The position numbers were made by a program, and so were the translations under genes. Positions 1-7,195 of a stretch of 21,226 nucleotides of DNA are shown here, in pieces (position 1 is the first letter of the stretch; each line of letters starts with the position of its first letter). Under the pieces are notes generated by a model. It searched no databases, was not told the DNA's origin, and saw only the letters and a program-made list of their open reading frames with translations. This stretch comes from Burkholderiaceae bacterium (GTDB taxonomy: Bacteria > Pseudomonadota > Gammaproteobacteria > Burkholderiales > Burkholderiaceae_C), in contig JALOSD010000036.1 of the NCBI GenBank assembly GCA_025458585.1, positions 1 through 21,226 on the forward strand, given 5' to 3'.

Positions 1-856
1 GCACGCGGTGCTCCAGCGCTGCCCACACCGGCGTCAGCCGGCCCGGCAGGTCGGGCAGGGCGCCGAGGTCGGTGCGGCTCTCGCCGGGGGCGTGGAAGTC
101 GCTGCCGCGCGACGCCACGAGGCCGAACTCGAGCGCGACGTCGGCGTAGGTCGCGTACTCGGCGCTCGTGTGGCTGCCGGTGACCACTTCGACGCCGCGC
201 CCGCCGTGGGCGTGGAACTCGCTGAAGAGGGCGTACTCGGCACTCGGCGAGAAGCGGTAGCGGGCCGGGTGCGCGATCACCGCCAGCCCGCCGGCGCCGG
301 TGATCCAGCGCACGGCGTCGCCGAGCGAGGCCCAGCGGTGCGGCACGTAGCCGGGCTTGCCTTCGGTGAGGTAGCGGCGGAACACCTCGTGCGTCTCGGC
401 GCACACGCCGGTCTCGACGAGGAAGCGCGCGAAGTGCGTGCGCGAGATCAGGTCGGGGTTGCCGACGTACTTCAGCGCGCCTTCGAACGCGCCGCGGATG
501 CCGACCTGCGCCAGGCTCGCCGCCATCGCGCGCGCGCGCGCCTCGCGCCCGGCGCGCACGCTGGCGAGGCCGGCGGCGAGCACCGGGTCGTCGGCGTCGA
601 AGCCGAGGCCGACGACGTGCACTGTCTCGCCGGCGAAGCTGACCGAGATCTCGCAGCCCGTCAGGTAGGGCAGCCCGAGCGCCAGCGCGGCGTCGCAGGC
701 GCGGCGCTGGCCGGCGATCTCGTCGTGGTCGGTCAGCGACCACAGTTCGACGCCGTTCGCGTGCGCCCGCGCGGCGAGCGCCTCGGGGCTCAGCGTGCCG
801 TCGGAGACGTCGGAGTGGCAATGCAGATCGGCATTGAGTAAATTGACGTCGAGCAC
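1..856 (-). CDS. PHP-domain phosphoesterase, TrpH/RNase AM (YciV) type; 3' end cut by the window
   Basis: Reading the minus strand gives a PHP-family metal-dependent phosphoesterase. Visible motifs are DLHCHSD close to the N-terminus, TDHDEI about 35 residues later, GCEISV, and near the window edge GSDFHAPGESRTDLG followed by LPGRLTPVW, which resembles the C-terminal end of E. coli TrpH/YciV (about 290 aa). Family members are 5'-3' exoribonucleases or 3',5'-nucleotide bisphosphate phosphatases acting in the cytoplasm. The reading frame is open to base 1, so only a few C-terminal residues are probably missing. I chose GTG at 856 because the residues before DLHCH then match family length and a TACAAT box lies 6 bases upstream. 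An in-frame ATG at 889 (11 residues longer) has a GGAGG eight bases before it and is a real alternative, although it would overlap the divergent gene by 10 bases. Function confidence is good; the start is uncertain. Confidence 0.85.
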   Translation of the reverse strand, partial: MLDVNLLNADLHCHSDVSDGTLSPEALAARAHANGVELWSLTDHDEIAGQRRACDAALALGLPYLTGCEISVSFAGETVHVVGLGFDADDPVLAAGLASVRAGREARARAMAASLAQVGIRGAFEGALKYVGNPDLISRTHFARFLVETGVCAETHEVFRRYLTEGKPGYVPHRWASLGDAVRWITGAGGLAVIAHPARYRFSPSAEYALFSEFHAHGGRGVEVVTGSHTSAEYATYADVALEFGLVASRGSDFHAPGESRTDLGALPDLPGRLTPVWAALEHRV

Positions 857-862
857 CGAAGG

Positions 863-868
863 ATTGTA
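863..868 (-). promoter_or_regulatory. TACAAT -10-like box upstream of the PHP gene
   Basis: Minus-strand TACAAT matches the sigma-70 -10 consensus at 5 of 6 positions in otherwise very GC-rich DNA. It ends 6 bases before the GTG at 856, so the predicted transcript would start at or beside the start codon. No convincing -35 element is seen. If translation starts at ATG 889 instead, this box would lie inside the gene. Confidence 0.4.
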
Positions 869-879
869 GGGAGCAGGCC

Positions 880-1185
880 TTGTCCTCATCGCGCGAGCCT
901 CCGAGCGGCCCCGCCGCGCCGCCACCTCCCCCGACGCTCCCGGCGCGGCGCGCGCTGTGGGTCGACGTCGCGCTCGGCGTGCTCGCCGCGCTGCCGGTGG
1001 CCGCCGTGCTGAGCGACAACGGCGACCTGTTCCTGCTCGTCGCCGCAATGCTGCCGGTGGCCGTCGTCGCGGTGTGCTCGTTCGATCCGCCGGACGTCGC
1101 ACAGCTCGCGACGCGCCTGCGTGACGCGCCGCGCGGCGGCCGGCCGCGCTACCCCGGCGACGAATCCGACGAGCGTCGCGGCTGA
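880..1185 (+). CDS. small two-helix membrane protein of unknown function
   Basis: A 101-residue protein starting at TTG 880, with AGGGAG at 868-873 as a well-spaced ribosome binding site. There is no other usable start in this frame upstream (stop at 844-846), and the next ATG at 1048 would remove the first helix. Residues 7-21 are proline/alanine rich. Residues about 26-44 and 50-67 are hydrophobic and look like two membrane helices separated by the short polar turn SDNGD. The tail from about residue 69 is hydrophilic and arginine rich and is probably cytoplasmic. I do not recognise the family. It is divergent from the PHP gene, and its TGA stop directly abuts the stop of the sugar dehydrogenase gene on the other strand. 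Codon use resembles the neighbours, which supports a real gene, but there is no functional clue. Confidence 0.6.
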   Translation: MSSSREPPSGPAAPPPPPTLPARRALWVDVALGVLAALPVAAVLSDNGDLFLLVAAMLPVAVVAVCSFDPPDVAQLATRLRDAPRGGRPRYPGDESDERRG

Positions 1186-2352
1186 TCAGCGTTCGAGGCG
1201 GATCAGGCGGCCGTCGGCGCCGTCGGCGAGCACGTAGATCCAGCCGTCCGGCCCCTGGCGCACGTCGCGGATGCGCGCGTTGAGGCCGCCGAGCAGCCGC
1301 TCCTCGCGCACGACGCGGTCGCCGTCGAGCTGCAGGCGCACGAGCTCCTGCGAACGCAGCGCGCCGAGCAGCAGGCTGCCGTTCCAGCCCGGGTAGCGGT
1401 CGCCGGTGACGAAGACCATGCCGCTCGGCGCGATCGACGTCGGCACCCAGTGCGTCACCGGCGGCACGACGTCGGCGCGCGTCGTGCCTTCGCCGATCTT
1501 CGTGCCGGTGCCGTAGTTGCGCCCGTAGGTGATCACCGGCCAGCCGTAGTTGCGCGTCGGCTCGATGCGGTTGAGCTCGTCGCCGCCCTGCGGGCCGTGC
1601 TCGGTGGACCACAGCGCACCGGTGCCGGGCTGGAACGCCATGCCCTGGATGTTGCGGTGGCCGTAGCTCCAGATCTCGGGCAGTGCGCCGGCGCGGCCGA
1701 CGTAGGGGTTGTCGGGCGGCACCTTGCCGTCGGCCTCGAGGCGCACGATCTTGCCGTGGTGGTTGTCGAGCGTCTGCGCGTCGTCCTTGCGCGAGAAGCG
1801 GTCGCCGAGGCCGACGAACAGCCGCCCGTCGGGCGCGAACGCGAGGCGCGAGCCGAAGTGGTGGCTGCTCGACACCTTCGGCTGCTGCCGGAACACGACC
1901 TGCACGTCGACGAGCGCGTTGCCGTCGAGGCGGCCGCGTGCGACCGCGGTGCTGTTGCCGCTCTCGCCGGCCGGCGCCGGCTCGCTGTAACTCCAGTAGA
2001 CGAGGCGGTTGTCGGCGAACTGCGGGTGCAGCACGACGTCGAGCAGGCCGCCCTGGCCGCCGGCGACGATCGGGGGCAGGCCGGCGAGCGGGGCGCCGAG
2101 CGTGCCGTCGCGCTCGACGATGCGCATACGCCCGGGCCGTTCGGTGACGAGGAAGCGCCCGTCGGGCAGGAACGCGACGCCCCAGGGGTTCTGCAGCCCG
2201 CGCGCAACGGTGACCGGCTTGACGCCGCCGTTGTCGGCGTGCGCCGGCGGGGCGACGGCGGATGCGGCGACGGCCAGGGCGACCGGCAGGGCGAACGACA
2301 GGGTCACGGGCAGGGTGAGCACGCGGCGGCGCAGGGTGGACGGGATCGACAT
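1186..2352 (-). CDS. PQQ-dependent aldose sugar dehydrogenase (YliI/Asd family), secreted
   Basis: A soluble six-bladed beta-propeller dehydrogenase of the sGDH/YliI family, which oxidises aldoses in the periplasm using PQQ. The start at ATG 2352 gives 388 residues, close to E. coli YliI (371). An arginine-rich n-region (TLRRR, residues 6-10), a hydrophobic stretch at about 11-36 and an APPAHA|D cleavage site near residue 39 form a classic Sec signal peptide. Family features follow: LQNPWGVAFLPDG, VTERPGRMRI, SSSHHFGSRL with the expected active-site histidine, LFVGLGDR, LPEIWSYGHRN, WSTEHGPQGGDELN, NYGWP and a closing GPDGWIYVL. Another ATG at 2376 would add eight residues. I prefer 2352 because a TACAAC box ends 10 bases before it. 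No PQQ synthesis gene is in the window. The gene lies 68 bases downstream of recJ and may have its own promoter. Substrate cannot be told from sequence. Confidence 0.88.
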   Translation of the reverse strand: MSIPSTLRRRVLTLPVTLSFALPVALAVAASAVAPPAHADNGGVKPVTVARGLQNPWGVAFLPDGRFLVTERPGRMRIVERDGTLGAPLAGLPPIVAGGQGGLLDVVLHPQFADNRLVYWSYSEPAPAGESGNSTAVARGRLDGNALVDVQVVFRQQPKVSSSHHFGSRLAFAPDGRLFVGLGDRFSRKDDAQTLDNHHGKIVRLEADGKVPPDNPYVGRAGALPEIWSYGHRNIQGMAFQPGTGALWSTEHGPQGGDELNRIEPTRNYGWPVITYGRNYGTGTKIGEGTTRADVVPPVTHWVPTSIAPSGMVFVTGDRYPGWNGSLLLGALRSQELVRLQLDGDRVVREERLLGGLNARIRDVRQGPDGWIYVLADGADGRLIRLER

Positions 2353-2362
2353 CGGCGTGGGG

Positions 2363-2368
2363 GTTGTA
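2363..2368 (-). promoter_or_regulatory. TACAAC -10-like box before the sugar dehydrogenase
   Basis: Minus-strand TACAAC lies in the recJ to sugar-dehydrogenase gap and ends 10 bases before ATG 2352. It lies inside the coding region if ATG 2376 is used. No Shine-Dalgarno motif precedes ATG 2352. The geometry repeats that of other genes in this window. Confidence 0.35.
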
Positions 2369-2420
2369 GACGACATGGTCGGGTTCGACGGCCCGGCGAC
2401 GCGGAAGTTCGCCGCCGCCG

Positions 2421-4226
2421 TCACGGATGCGCCTCGACGACCATCTGCACGCGCTCCTGCCCCTGGTACTCGTCGACCGCGAGGCGGTACGCGAGCCGCG
2501 CGCGCTCGGCGACCGGCTCGGTGCGGCCGAACCAGATCGCCTCGCGCTCGACGCCCTGGTGGCGCACGCGCAGCTTCAGGTGCCTGGTGCCGACGATGCG
2601 CTGCGCGAGCACCTGAACCTCGTCGCAGAACAGCGGCGCCTCGAACGCCTGACCCCAGACCTGCGCGTCGAGCGTGCGTGCCGTGGGGACGTCGAAGTAC
2701 TCGAGCGGCAGCGGCCCGTCGGTGCGCAGCCGCCGCTGCAGCGTCGCCTCGTCGAGCCACTCGGCGGCCACGCGCGCGAACGCAGCGGCGAAGCGCTCGA
2801 ACTGCGCCTCGGCAAGCGTGCAGCCAGCCGCCATCGCGTGGCCGCCGAAGCGCTGCAGCAGGTCGGGTTCGCGCTTGCTGACGAGGTCGAGCGCGTCGCG
2901 CAGGTGGAAGCCCGCGATCGAGCGCCCCGAGCCCTTGAGCGCGCCGTCGGCGCCGCGCGCGAAGACGAAGGTCGGGCGGTGCAGCCGGTCCTTCAGCCGG
3001 CCGGCCACGATGCCGACGACGCCCTCGTGGAACGACGGGTCGAAGATCGCGATCGCCGGCGGCGGGGCGCCCGCAGGCAGCAGCGCGTCGAGCTGCAGCT
3101 CGGCCTGCTCGCGCATGCCGGACTCGACGTCGCGCCGCTCGCGGTTGATCGTGTCGAGCGTGCGCGCGAGCTCGTCCGCGCGCACCCGGTCGTCGGCCAG
3201 CAGGCACTCGATGCCGAGCGTCATGTCGGCGAGCCGGCCGGCGGCGTTCAGCCGCGGGCCGAGCGCGAAGCCGAAGTCGAAGGTGCCGGCGCGCGCCGGA
3301 TCGCGGCCGGCGACGGCGAACAGCGCCGCCACGCCCGGCTGCATGCGCCCGGCGCGGATGCGCTTCAGGCCCTGGGCGACGAGGCGGCGGTTGTTCGCGT
3401 CGAGCCGCACGACGTCGGCCACCGTGCCGAGCGCGACGAGGTCGAGCAGCGCGTCGAGCCGCGGCTGGGCATTGGCGGCAAACGCGCCGCGGCGGCGCAG
3501 CTCGGCGCGCAGCGCGAGCAGCACGTAGAACATCACGCCGACGCCGGCGATCGCCTTGCTCGCGAAGGGGCAGCCGGGCTGGCTCGGGTCGACGACGACG
3601 TTGGCGTCGGGCAGCACGACGGTGTCGCCCTCGCGCGCCGGCAGGTGGTGGTCGGTGACGAGCACGTCGATGCCGAGCGCGCGCGCGTGCGCGACGCCGG
3701 TCAGGCTGGCGATGCCGTTGTCGACGGTGACGAGCAGCTGCGGCCCGCCGGGCACGCGCTCGCGCGCGAGGTCGACGATCGCCGGCGTGAGCCCGTAGCC
3801 GTGGCGTGCACGGTCGGGCACGACGTAGTGCAGCGTCGCCGGGTCGGCGCCGAGCAGCCTGAGGCCGCGCAGCGCGACGGCGCAGGCGGTGGCACCGTCG
3901 CAGTCGTAGTCGGCGACGACGCAGATCCGCCGCCGCGCCGCGATCGCGTCGGCGAGCAGTGCCGAGGCGGCGTCGGCGCCGAGCAGCGTCGACGGCGGCA
4001 GCAGGTGCTCGAGCGCGTCGTCGAGCTCGTCGACGCTGCGGATGCCGCGCGCGGCGAACAGGCGCGCGAGCAGCGGATGCACCCCCGCCTGCTCGAGCGC
4101 AAAGGCCACGCGCGGCGGGACATCGCGCACTTCCAGCATCGGCGGCGGGACGCCGCGCGCGTCGACGTTCGGCGCACTGCCGATGGACGATGCGCCGTCA
4201 CGGATGGTCGTGGCGCCCGTGGTCAC
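2421..4226 (-). CDS. recJ: single-stranded-DNA-specific 5'-3' exonuclease RecJ
   Basis: RecJ degrades single-stranded DNA 5' to 3' in recombination, mismatch repair and stalled-fork processing. The 601-residue protein shows the DHH phosphoesterase motifs in order: ADYDCDGATA at about 105-114, VTVDNG at about 167-171, TDHHLP at 191-196, and the DHHA1 motif GGHAMAAG in the C-terminal half. E. coli RecJ is 577 aa. The GTG start at 4226 overlaps the rpfE-like stop codon (GTGA) and has GGAG a few bases upstream, so translational coupling is likely. An internal ATG at 4139 (codon 30) would give 572 residues beginning close to where family homology starts (DVPPR), but it has no Shine-Dalgarno motif. 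The first 29 residues are low complexity, so the start is less certain than the identity. Confidence 0.95.
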   Translation of the reverse strand: MTTGATTIRDGASSIGSAPNVDARGVPPPMLEVRDVPPRVAFALEQAGVHPLLARLFAARGIRSVDELDDALEHLLPPSTLLGADAASALLADAIAARRRICVVADYDCDGATACAVALRGLRLLGADPATLHYVVPDRARHGYGLTPAIVDLARERVPGGPQLLVTVDNGIASLTGVAHARALGIDVLVTDHHLPAREGDTVVLPDANVVVDPSQPGCPFASKAIAGVGVMFYVLLALRAELRRRGAFAANAQPRLDALLDLVALGTVADVVRLDANNRRLVAQGLKRIRAGRMQPGVAALFAVAGRDPARAGTFDFGFALGPRLNAAGRLADMTLGIECLLADDRVRADELARTLDTINRERRDVESGMREQAELQLDALLPAGAPPPAIAIFDPSFHEGVVGIVAGRLKDRLHRPTFVFARGADGALKGSGRSIAGFHLRDALDLVSKREPDLLQRFGGHAMAAGCTLAEAQFERFAAAFARVAAEWLDEATLQRRLRTDGPLPLEYFDVPTARTLDAQVWGQAFEAPLFCDEVQVLAQRIVGTRHLKLRVRHQGVEREAIWFGRTEPVAERARLAYRLAVDEYQGQERVQMVVEAHP

Positions 4227-5155
4227 AGCGGCTCCAGCAATTCGGCCGGCCGCGGCGCGCGGCTGCCGCCGATCAGGCGTTGCCACAGCGAACGCGCGGC
4301 CGGCTCGAGGCGCACCGCGGCGCGTTCGCCGCACAGCGTGAGCGTCGCCGGCTCGCCGCGGCGCAGCGCGTCGTTCAGGGCGGCGAGCGGACCGGCGTCG
4401 AGCGCGCGCCACGCCTCGGCCCAAGCCGCCCAGTCCTCGGCGAGCGCGGGGCCGCGCAGACGGTCGTCGACGGCGAGCCCGGGCGGCTGCGCTGCCGCCT
4501 GCCGACGGCCGCAGCCGCTGAGCCACAGCGAATTGACCGGCAGCAGGCCGCGGGCCTCGCGCCCCTCGTTGATCGGGTGCGTGTAGAGCAGCATCTGGAC
4601 TTCGTTCTGCAGCCGCCGGATCAGGCGCGCGGCGGGGATGTCGGGCAGCCAGCGGTCGACGTTGCGGCCGATGACGCGGTCGAGCGAGGCCGTCGGCAGG
4701 TCGAGCAGCGACCCGTGGGCTGCGAGCCAGCGCGTCGCGTCGAGCCATGCGAGCGTGAAACCCTCGCTCGTGAACAGGTCCTCGACCGCGGCGAAGAGTG
4801 CGTGCGACTCGTCGTCGTCGAGCCGCAGCGCCGCCGGGTCGAGCAGGCTGACCTGCTCGGTGCCCACGTGCAGGTGCACCGGCGTCAGCAGCCCCCAGGC
4901 GAGCTCGGCGGGGTCGAGGCCGTGGCGCACGGCCTCGCGTGCCGCCCAGGGCAGCGCGCCGTCGGCGCCGGCGAGCCCGAGCTCGCGTGCGAGCACGCGT
5001 TCGTGCGGCGGCGACAGCGACCACTCGTCGCCGGCATCGAGCGTGCGGTGGCCGAGCTGCGGCAGCAACCCCTCGAGCACGGGCAGCGACAGCGACTGCA
5101 GGACCGGCCGCGCGGCCTCGGACAGCGGGGCGGCGAACGGGACGACGAGGTGCAT
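4223..5155 (-). CDS. RpfE-type protein encoded next to RecJ (often annotated phosphoglycerate-mutase-like)
   Basis: A 310-residue protein, hydrophilic and without signal peptide or membrane segments. I recognise it as the RpfE-type family found directly upstream of recJ in betaproteobacteria and in the Xanthomonas rpf region; such proteins are sometimes annotated as cofactor-independent phosphoglycerate-mutase-like. Recognisable stretches are LTPVHLHVG near residue 90, the acidic run LDDDESH, TLAWLDATRWLA, the central VIGRNVDRWLPDIP with LQNEVQMLLYTHPIN, and LPVNSLWLSGCG, which is the most conserved-looking part. The metal ligands of a true phosphoglycerate mutase are not evident, so that enzyme name should not be taken literally. 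It overlaps recJ by four bases. The start at ATG 5155 follows a GATAAT box by nine bases and has no Shine-Dalgarno motif. Molecular function is unknown. Confidence 0.75.
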   Translation of the reverse strand: MHLVVPFAAPLSEAARPVLQSLSLPVLEGLLPQLGHRTLDAGDEWSLSPPHERVLARELGLAGADGALPWAAREAVRHGLDPAELAWGLLTPVHLHVGTEQVSLLDPAALRLDDDESHALFAAVEDLFTSEGFTLAWLDATRWLAAHGSLLDLPTASLDRVIGRNVDRWLPDIPAARLIRRLQNEVQMLLYTHPINEGREARGLLPVNSLWLSGCGRRQAAAQPPGLAVDDRLRGPALAEDWAAWAEAWRALDAGPLAALNDALRRGEPATLTLCGERAAVRLEPAARSLWQRLIGGSRAPRPAELLEPL

Positions 5156-5160
5156 CGGGA

Positions 5161-5173
5161 CGCGATTATCGCG
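5161..5173 (-). promoter_or_regulatory. GATAAT -10-like box within a 13-bp palindrome, upstream of rpfE-like/recJ
   Basis: The 13 bases form a 6-1-6 perfect inverted repeat (CGCGAT, central T, ATCGCG on the plus strand). On the minus strand this contains GATAAT at 5170-5165, a 5-of-6 match to the -10 consensus, ending nine bases before ATG 5155. The bases between the box and the ATG carry no ribosome binding site. No -35 consensus is visible at 16-18 bp spacing. Confidence 0.45.
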
Positions 5174-5208
5174 ACCGCCCCTCGGTCGGGTTGGGGGGAG
5201 GGCTCGGT

Positions 5209-5214
5209 TAGCAT
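5209..5214 (+). promoter_or_regulatory. TAGCAT -10-like box upstream of lolC
   Basis: Plus-strand TAGCAT ends nine bases before ATG 5224 of lolC, mirroring the geometry of the divergent rpfE-like gene. The G-rich run at 5190-5202 is too far upstream to act as a ribosome binding site for this ATG. The 68-bp gap must hold both promoters. No clear -35 element was found. Confidence 0.35.
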
Positions 5215-5223
5215 GCCGCCCCG

Positions 5224-6480
5224 ATGAATCCCCTCTACGAGTTCGAGGTCGGCTGGCGCTACACGCGCGCCGGCCGCGCCGGGCGGCGCAACGGCTTCAT
5301 CTCGTTCATCTCGGGCGTCTCGATGCTCGGCATCGCGCTCGGCGTCGCGGCGCTGATCATCGTGCTCAGCGTGATGAACGGCTTCCAGAAGGAGGTGCGC
5401 GACCGCATGCTCAGCGTGATCTCGCACGTCGAGGTCTACGCCTACGACGGCGCCGCGCTGCCCGACTGGCGCGCGACGGCGGCGCAGGCGCGCCTCAACC
5501 CGCAGGTGGTCGGCGCGGCGCCTTTCGTCGCCGCGCAGGCGCTGCTCGCGCGCGGCGAGGACATGCGCGGCGCGATCGTGCGCGGCATCGAGCCGGTTGA
5601 CGAGGCGACCGTGACCGACCTCGCGGCGCGCCTGCGCGACACGACGCTCGCGAACCTGCGCCCCGGCGAGTGGAACGTGGTGCTCGGCAGCGAGCTCGCG
5701 CGCCAGCTCGGCGTGCGCGTCGGCGACAAGGTCACACTCGTCGCGCCGAGCGGGCAGGTGACGCCCGCGGGCGTGATCCCGCGCCTGCGCCAGTTCACGC
5801 TCGTCGGCACCTTCGACGCCGGGCACTACGAGTACGACAGCGGCCTCGCGCTGATCCACCTCCAGGACGCCGCGGCGCTGTTCCGCGTCGAGGGGCCCAC
5901 CGGTGTGCAGCTGCGCCTGGCCGACGTGCAGTCGGCGCGCGGCGTCGCGGTCGAGCTCGCGCGCAGCCTCGGCGACGACGTCGTCGTGCGCGACTGGACA
6001 CGCACGAACCGCAACTGGTTCGACGCCGTGCAGATCGAGAAACGGCTGATGTTCATCATCCTGACGCTGATCGTCGCGGTGGCGGCGTTCAACCTCGTCA
6101 GCACGCTGGTGATGACGGTCACCGACAAGCGCGCCGACATCGCGATCCTGCGCACGCTCGGCGCGAGCCCGCGTTCGATCATGGGCATCTTCGTCGTCCA
6201 GGGCGCGACGGCGGGCATCGTCGGCACCGCGGCGGGCGTCGCGCTCGGGCTGCTCGTCGCGTTCAACGTCGACGTCATCGTGCCGGCGATCGAGCGCGCG
6301 TTCGGCGTCGCCTTCCTGCCGGGCAGCATCTACCTCATCAGCCGCATGCCGAGCGACCCGCAGGCGGGCGACATCGTGCCGATCGCGGTGATCTCGCTCG
6401 TGCTCGCGTTCCTCGCGACGATCTACCCGAGCTGGCGCGCGAGCCGGGTCAACCCGGCCGAGGCGCTGCGCTATGAGTGA
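5224..6480 (+). CDS. lolC: lipoprotein-releasing ABC transporter permease, LolC/LolE family
   Basis: This is an inner-membrane subunit of the Lol ABC transporter, which extracts mature lipoproteins from the inner membrane and passes them to LolA. The 418-residue length fits the family (about 400). It starts with a cytoplasmic segment (YEFEVGWRYTR) and a first helix at about 26-50 (GFISFISGVSMLGIALGVAAL...), followed by VLSVMNGFQKEVR, which is very characteristic of LolC/E. A large periplasmic domain spans about 55-270. Three further helices lie at about 275-300, 320-345 and 380-402, and the protein ends PSWRASRVNPAEALRYE, as FtsX/MacB-type permeases do. The only permease gene seen here is this one, so the transporter may be a homodimeric LolF-like or LolC-only type unless a lolE lies elsewhere. 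It overlaps lolD by eight bases. No Shine-Dalgarno motif precedes the ATG. Confidence 0.93.
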   Translation: MNPLYEFEVGWRYTRAGRAGRRNGFISFISGVSMLGIALGVAALIIVLSVMNGFQKEVRDRMLSVISHVEVYAYDGAALPDWRATAAQARLNPQVVGAAPFVAAQALLARGEDMRGAIVRGIEPVDEATVTDLAARLRDTTLANLRPGEWNVVLGSELARQLGVRVGDKVTLVAPSGQVTPAGVIPRLRQFTLVGTFDAGHYEYDSGLALIHLQDAAALFRVEGPTGVQLRLADVQSARGVAVELARSLGDDVVVRDWTRTNRNWFDAVQIEKRLMFIILTLIVAVAAFNLVSTLVMTVTDKRADIAILRTLGASPRSIMGIFVVQGATAGIVGTAAGVALGLLVAFNVDVIVPAIERAFGVAFLPGSIYLISRMPSDPQAGDIVPIAVISLVLAFLATIYPSWRASRVNPAEALRYE

Positions 6481-7156
6481 GGCCGCTGCGCCGGTGCTGC
6501 GCGCGACAGGGCTGCGCAAGCGCTTCCACGAAGGGCCGCTCGACGTCGAGGTGCTGTGCGGCGTCGACCTCGCCGTTCACGCCGGCGACACGCTGGCGAT
6601 CGTCGGCGCGTCGGGCTCGGGCAAGAGCACGCTGCTGCACCTGCTCGGCGGGCTCGACGCGCCGAGCGCCGGCACGGTGTCGCTGCAGGGGCGCGACTGG
6701 ACGTCGATGGACGCGGCCGAGCAGGGCCGCTGGCGCAACCGTCACCTCGGCTTCGTCTACCAGTTCCACCACCTGCTGCCCGAGTTCAGCGCGCTCGACA
6801 ACGTTGCGATGCCGCTGCGCATCCGCCGCGTCGAGCCCGACGCGGCGCGCGACGCGGCGCGCGCGGTGCTCGCGCGCGTCGGCCTCGGCGAGCGCGTGCG
6901 GCACCGGCCGTCGGAGCTGTCGGGCGGCGAGCGCCAGCGCGTCGCGCTCGCGCGCTCGCTCGTCGCCGCGCCCGCGTGCGTGCTCGCCGACGAGCCCACC
7001 GGCAACCTCGACCGCGACACCGCCGACGCCGTGTTCGAGCTGATGCTCGGCCAGTGCCGCGAGCGCGGCATGGCGCTGGTCGTCGTCACGCACGATCCGC
7101 AGCTGGCGGCGCGCTGCGCGCGCCAGATGCGGCTCGTCAAGGGCGTCGTGCAGTGA
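6473..7156 (+). CDS. lolD: lipoprotein-releasing ABC transporter ATP-binding protein LolD
   Basis: The cytoplasmic ATPase of the Lol complex, 227 residues, the usual LolD length. The full ABC set is visible: Walker A GASGSGKS at 45-52, Q-loop in VYQFHHLLPEFSALDNV at about 95-111, signature LSGGERQR at 149-156, Walker B CVLADE at 169-174 followed by PTGNLD, and switch histidine H207 in VVVTHD. The QFHHLLPEF and PTGNLD stretches are typical of LolD/MacB-type exporter ATPases. ATG 6473 lies inside the end of lolC (8-bp overlap), so the two are almost surely co-transcribed and translationally coupled. The gene ends 39 bases before the convergent end of the VWA gene. Confidence 0.94.
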   Translation: MSEAAAPVLRATGLRKRFHEGPLDVEVLCGVDLAVHAGDTLAIVGASGSGKSTLLHLLGGLDAPSAGTVSLQGRDWTSMDAAEQGRWRNRHLGFVYQFHHLLPEFSALDNVAMPLRIRRVEPDAARDAARAVLARVGLGERVRHRPSELSGGERQRVALARSLVAAPACVLADEPTGNLDRDTADAVFELMLGQCRERGMALVVVTHDPQLAARCARQMRLVKGVVQ

Positions 7157-7161
7157 CGCCG

Positions 7162-7187
7162 GCGCGGCGCGCGTCGGCCTGCCGCGC
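7162..7187. terminator. possible bidirectional hairpin between convergent lolD and VWA genes
   Basis: A 7-bp inverted repeat (GCGCGGC at 7162-7168, GCCGCGC at 7181-7187) with a 12-base loop sits in the 39-bp gap between the two converging genes. There is no T-run on either side, so it does not look like a canonical intrinsic terminator. In DNA this GC-rich a 7-bp repeat can arise by chance. Confidence 0.25.
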
Positions 7188-7195
7188 GCTCGCCG

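Noticed and set aside
8..841. Long plus-strand open frame opposite the PHP gene
   Set aside because: It mirrors the PHP gene, whose motifs (DLHCHSD, TDHDEI, GSDFHAPGE) are clear; the frame's protein is Ala/Arg/Val/Glu-rich low-complexity, as expected of antisense shadow in GC-rich DNA.
3140..3160. TTGAT-like FNR half-sites in the window (also near 9427 and 4567)
   Set aside because: They lack the matching ATCAA half at the right spacing and lie inside coding sequence, so they are not credible FNR boxes.
2427..4586. 719-codon plus-strand open frame opposite recJ
   Set aside because: Antisense shadow of recJ and the rpfE-like gene; repetitive RRHARRR/EVEQ-type composition and no domain.
4885..6519. 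544-codon minus-strand open frame opposite lolC
   Set aside because: lolC is unmistakable on the plus strand; this frame is an R/D/E/H-rich shadow that would also erase the divergent promoter.
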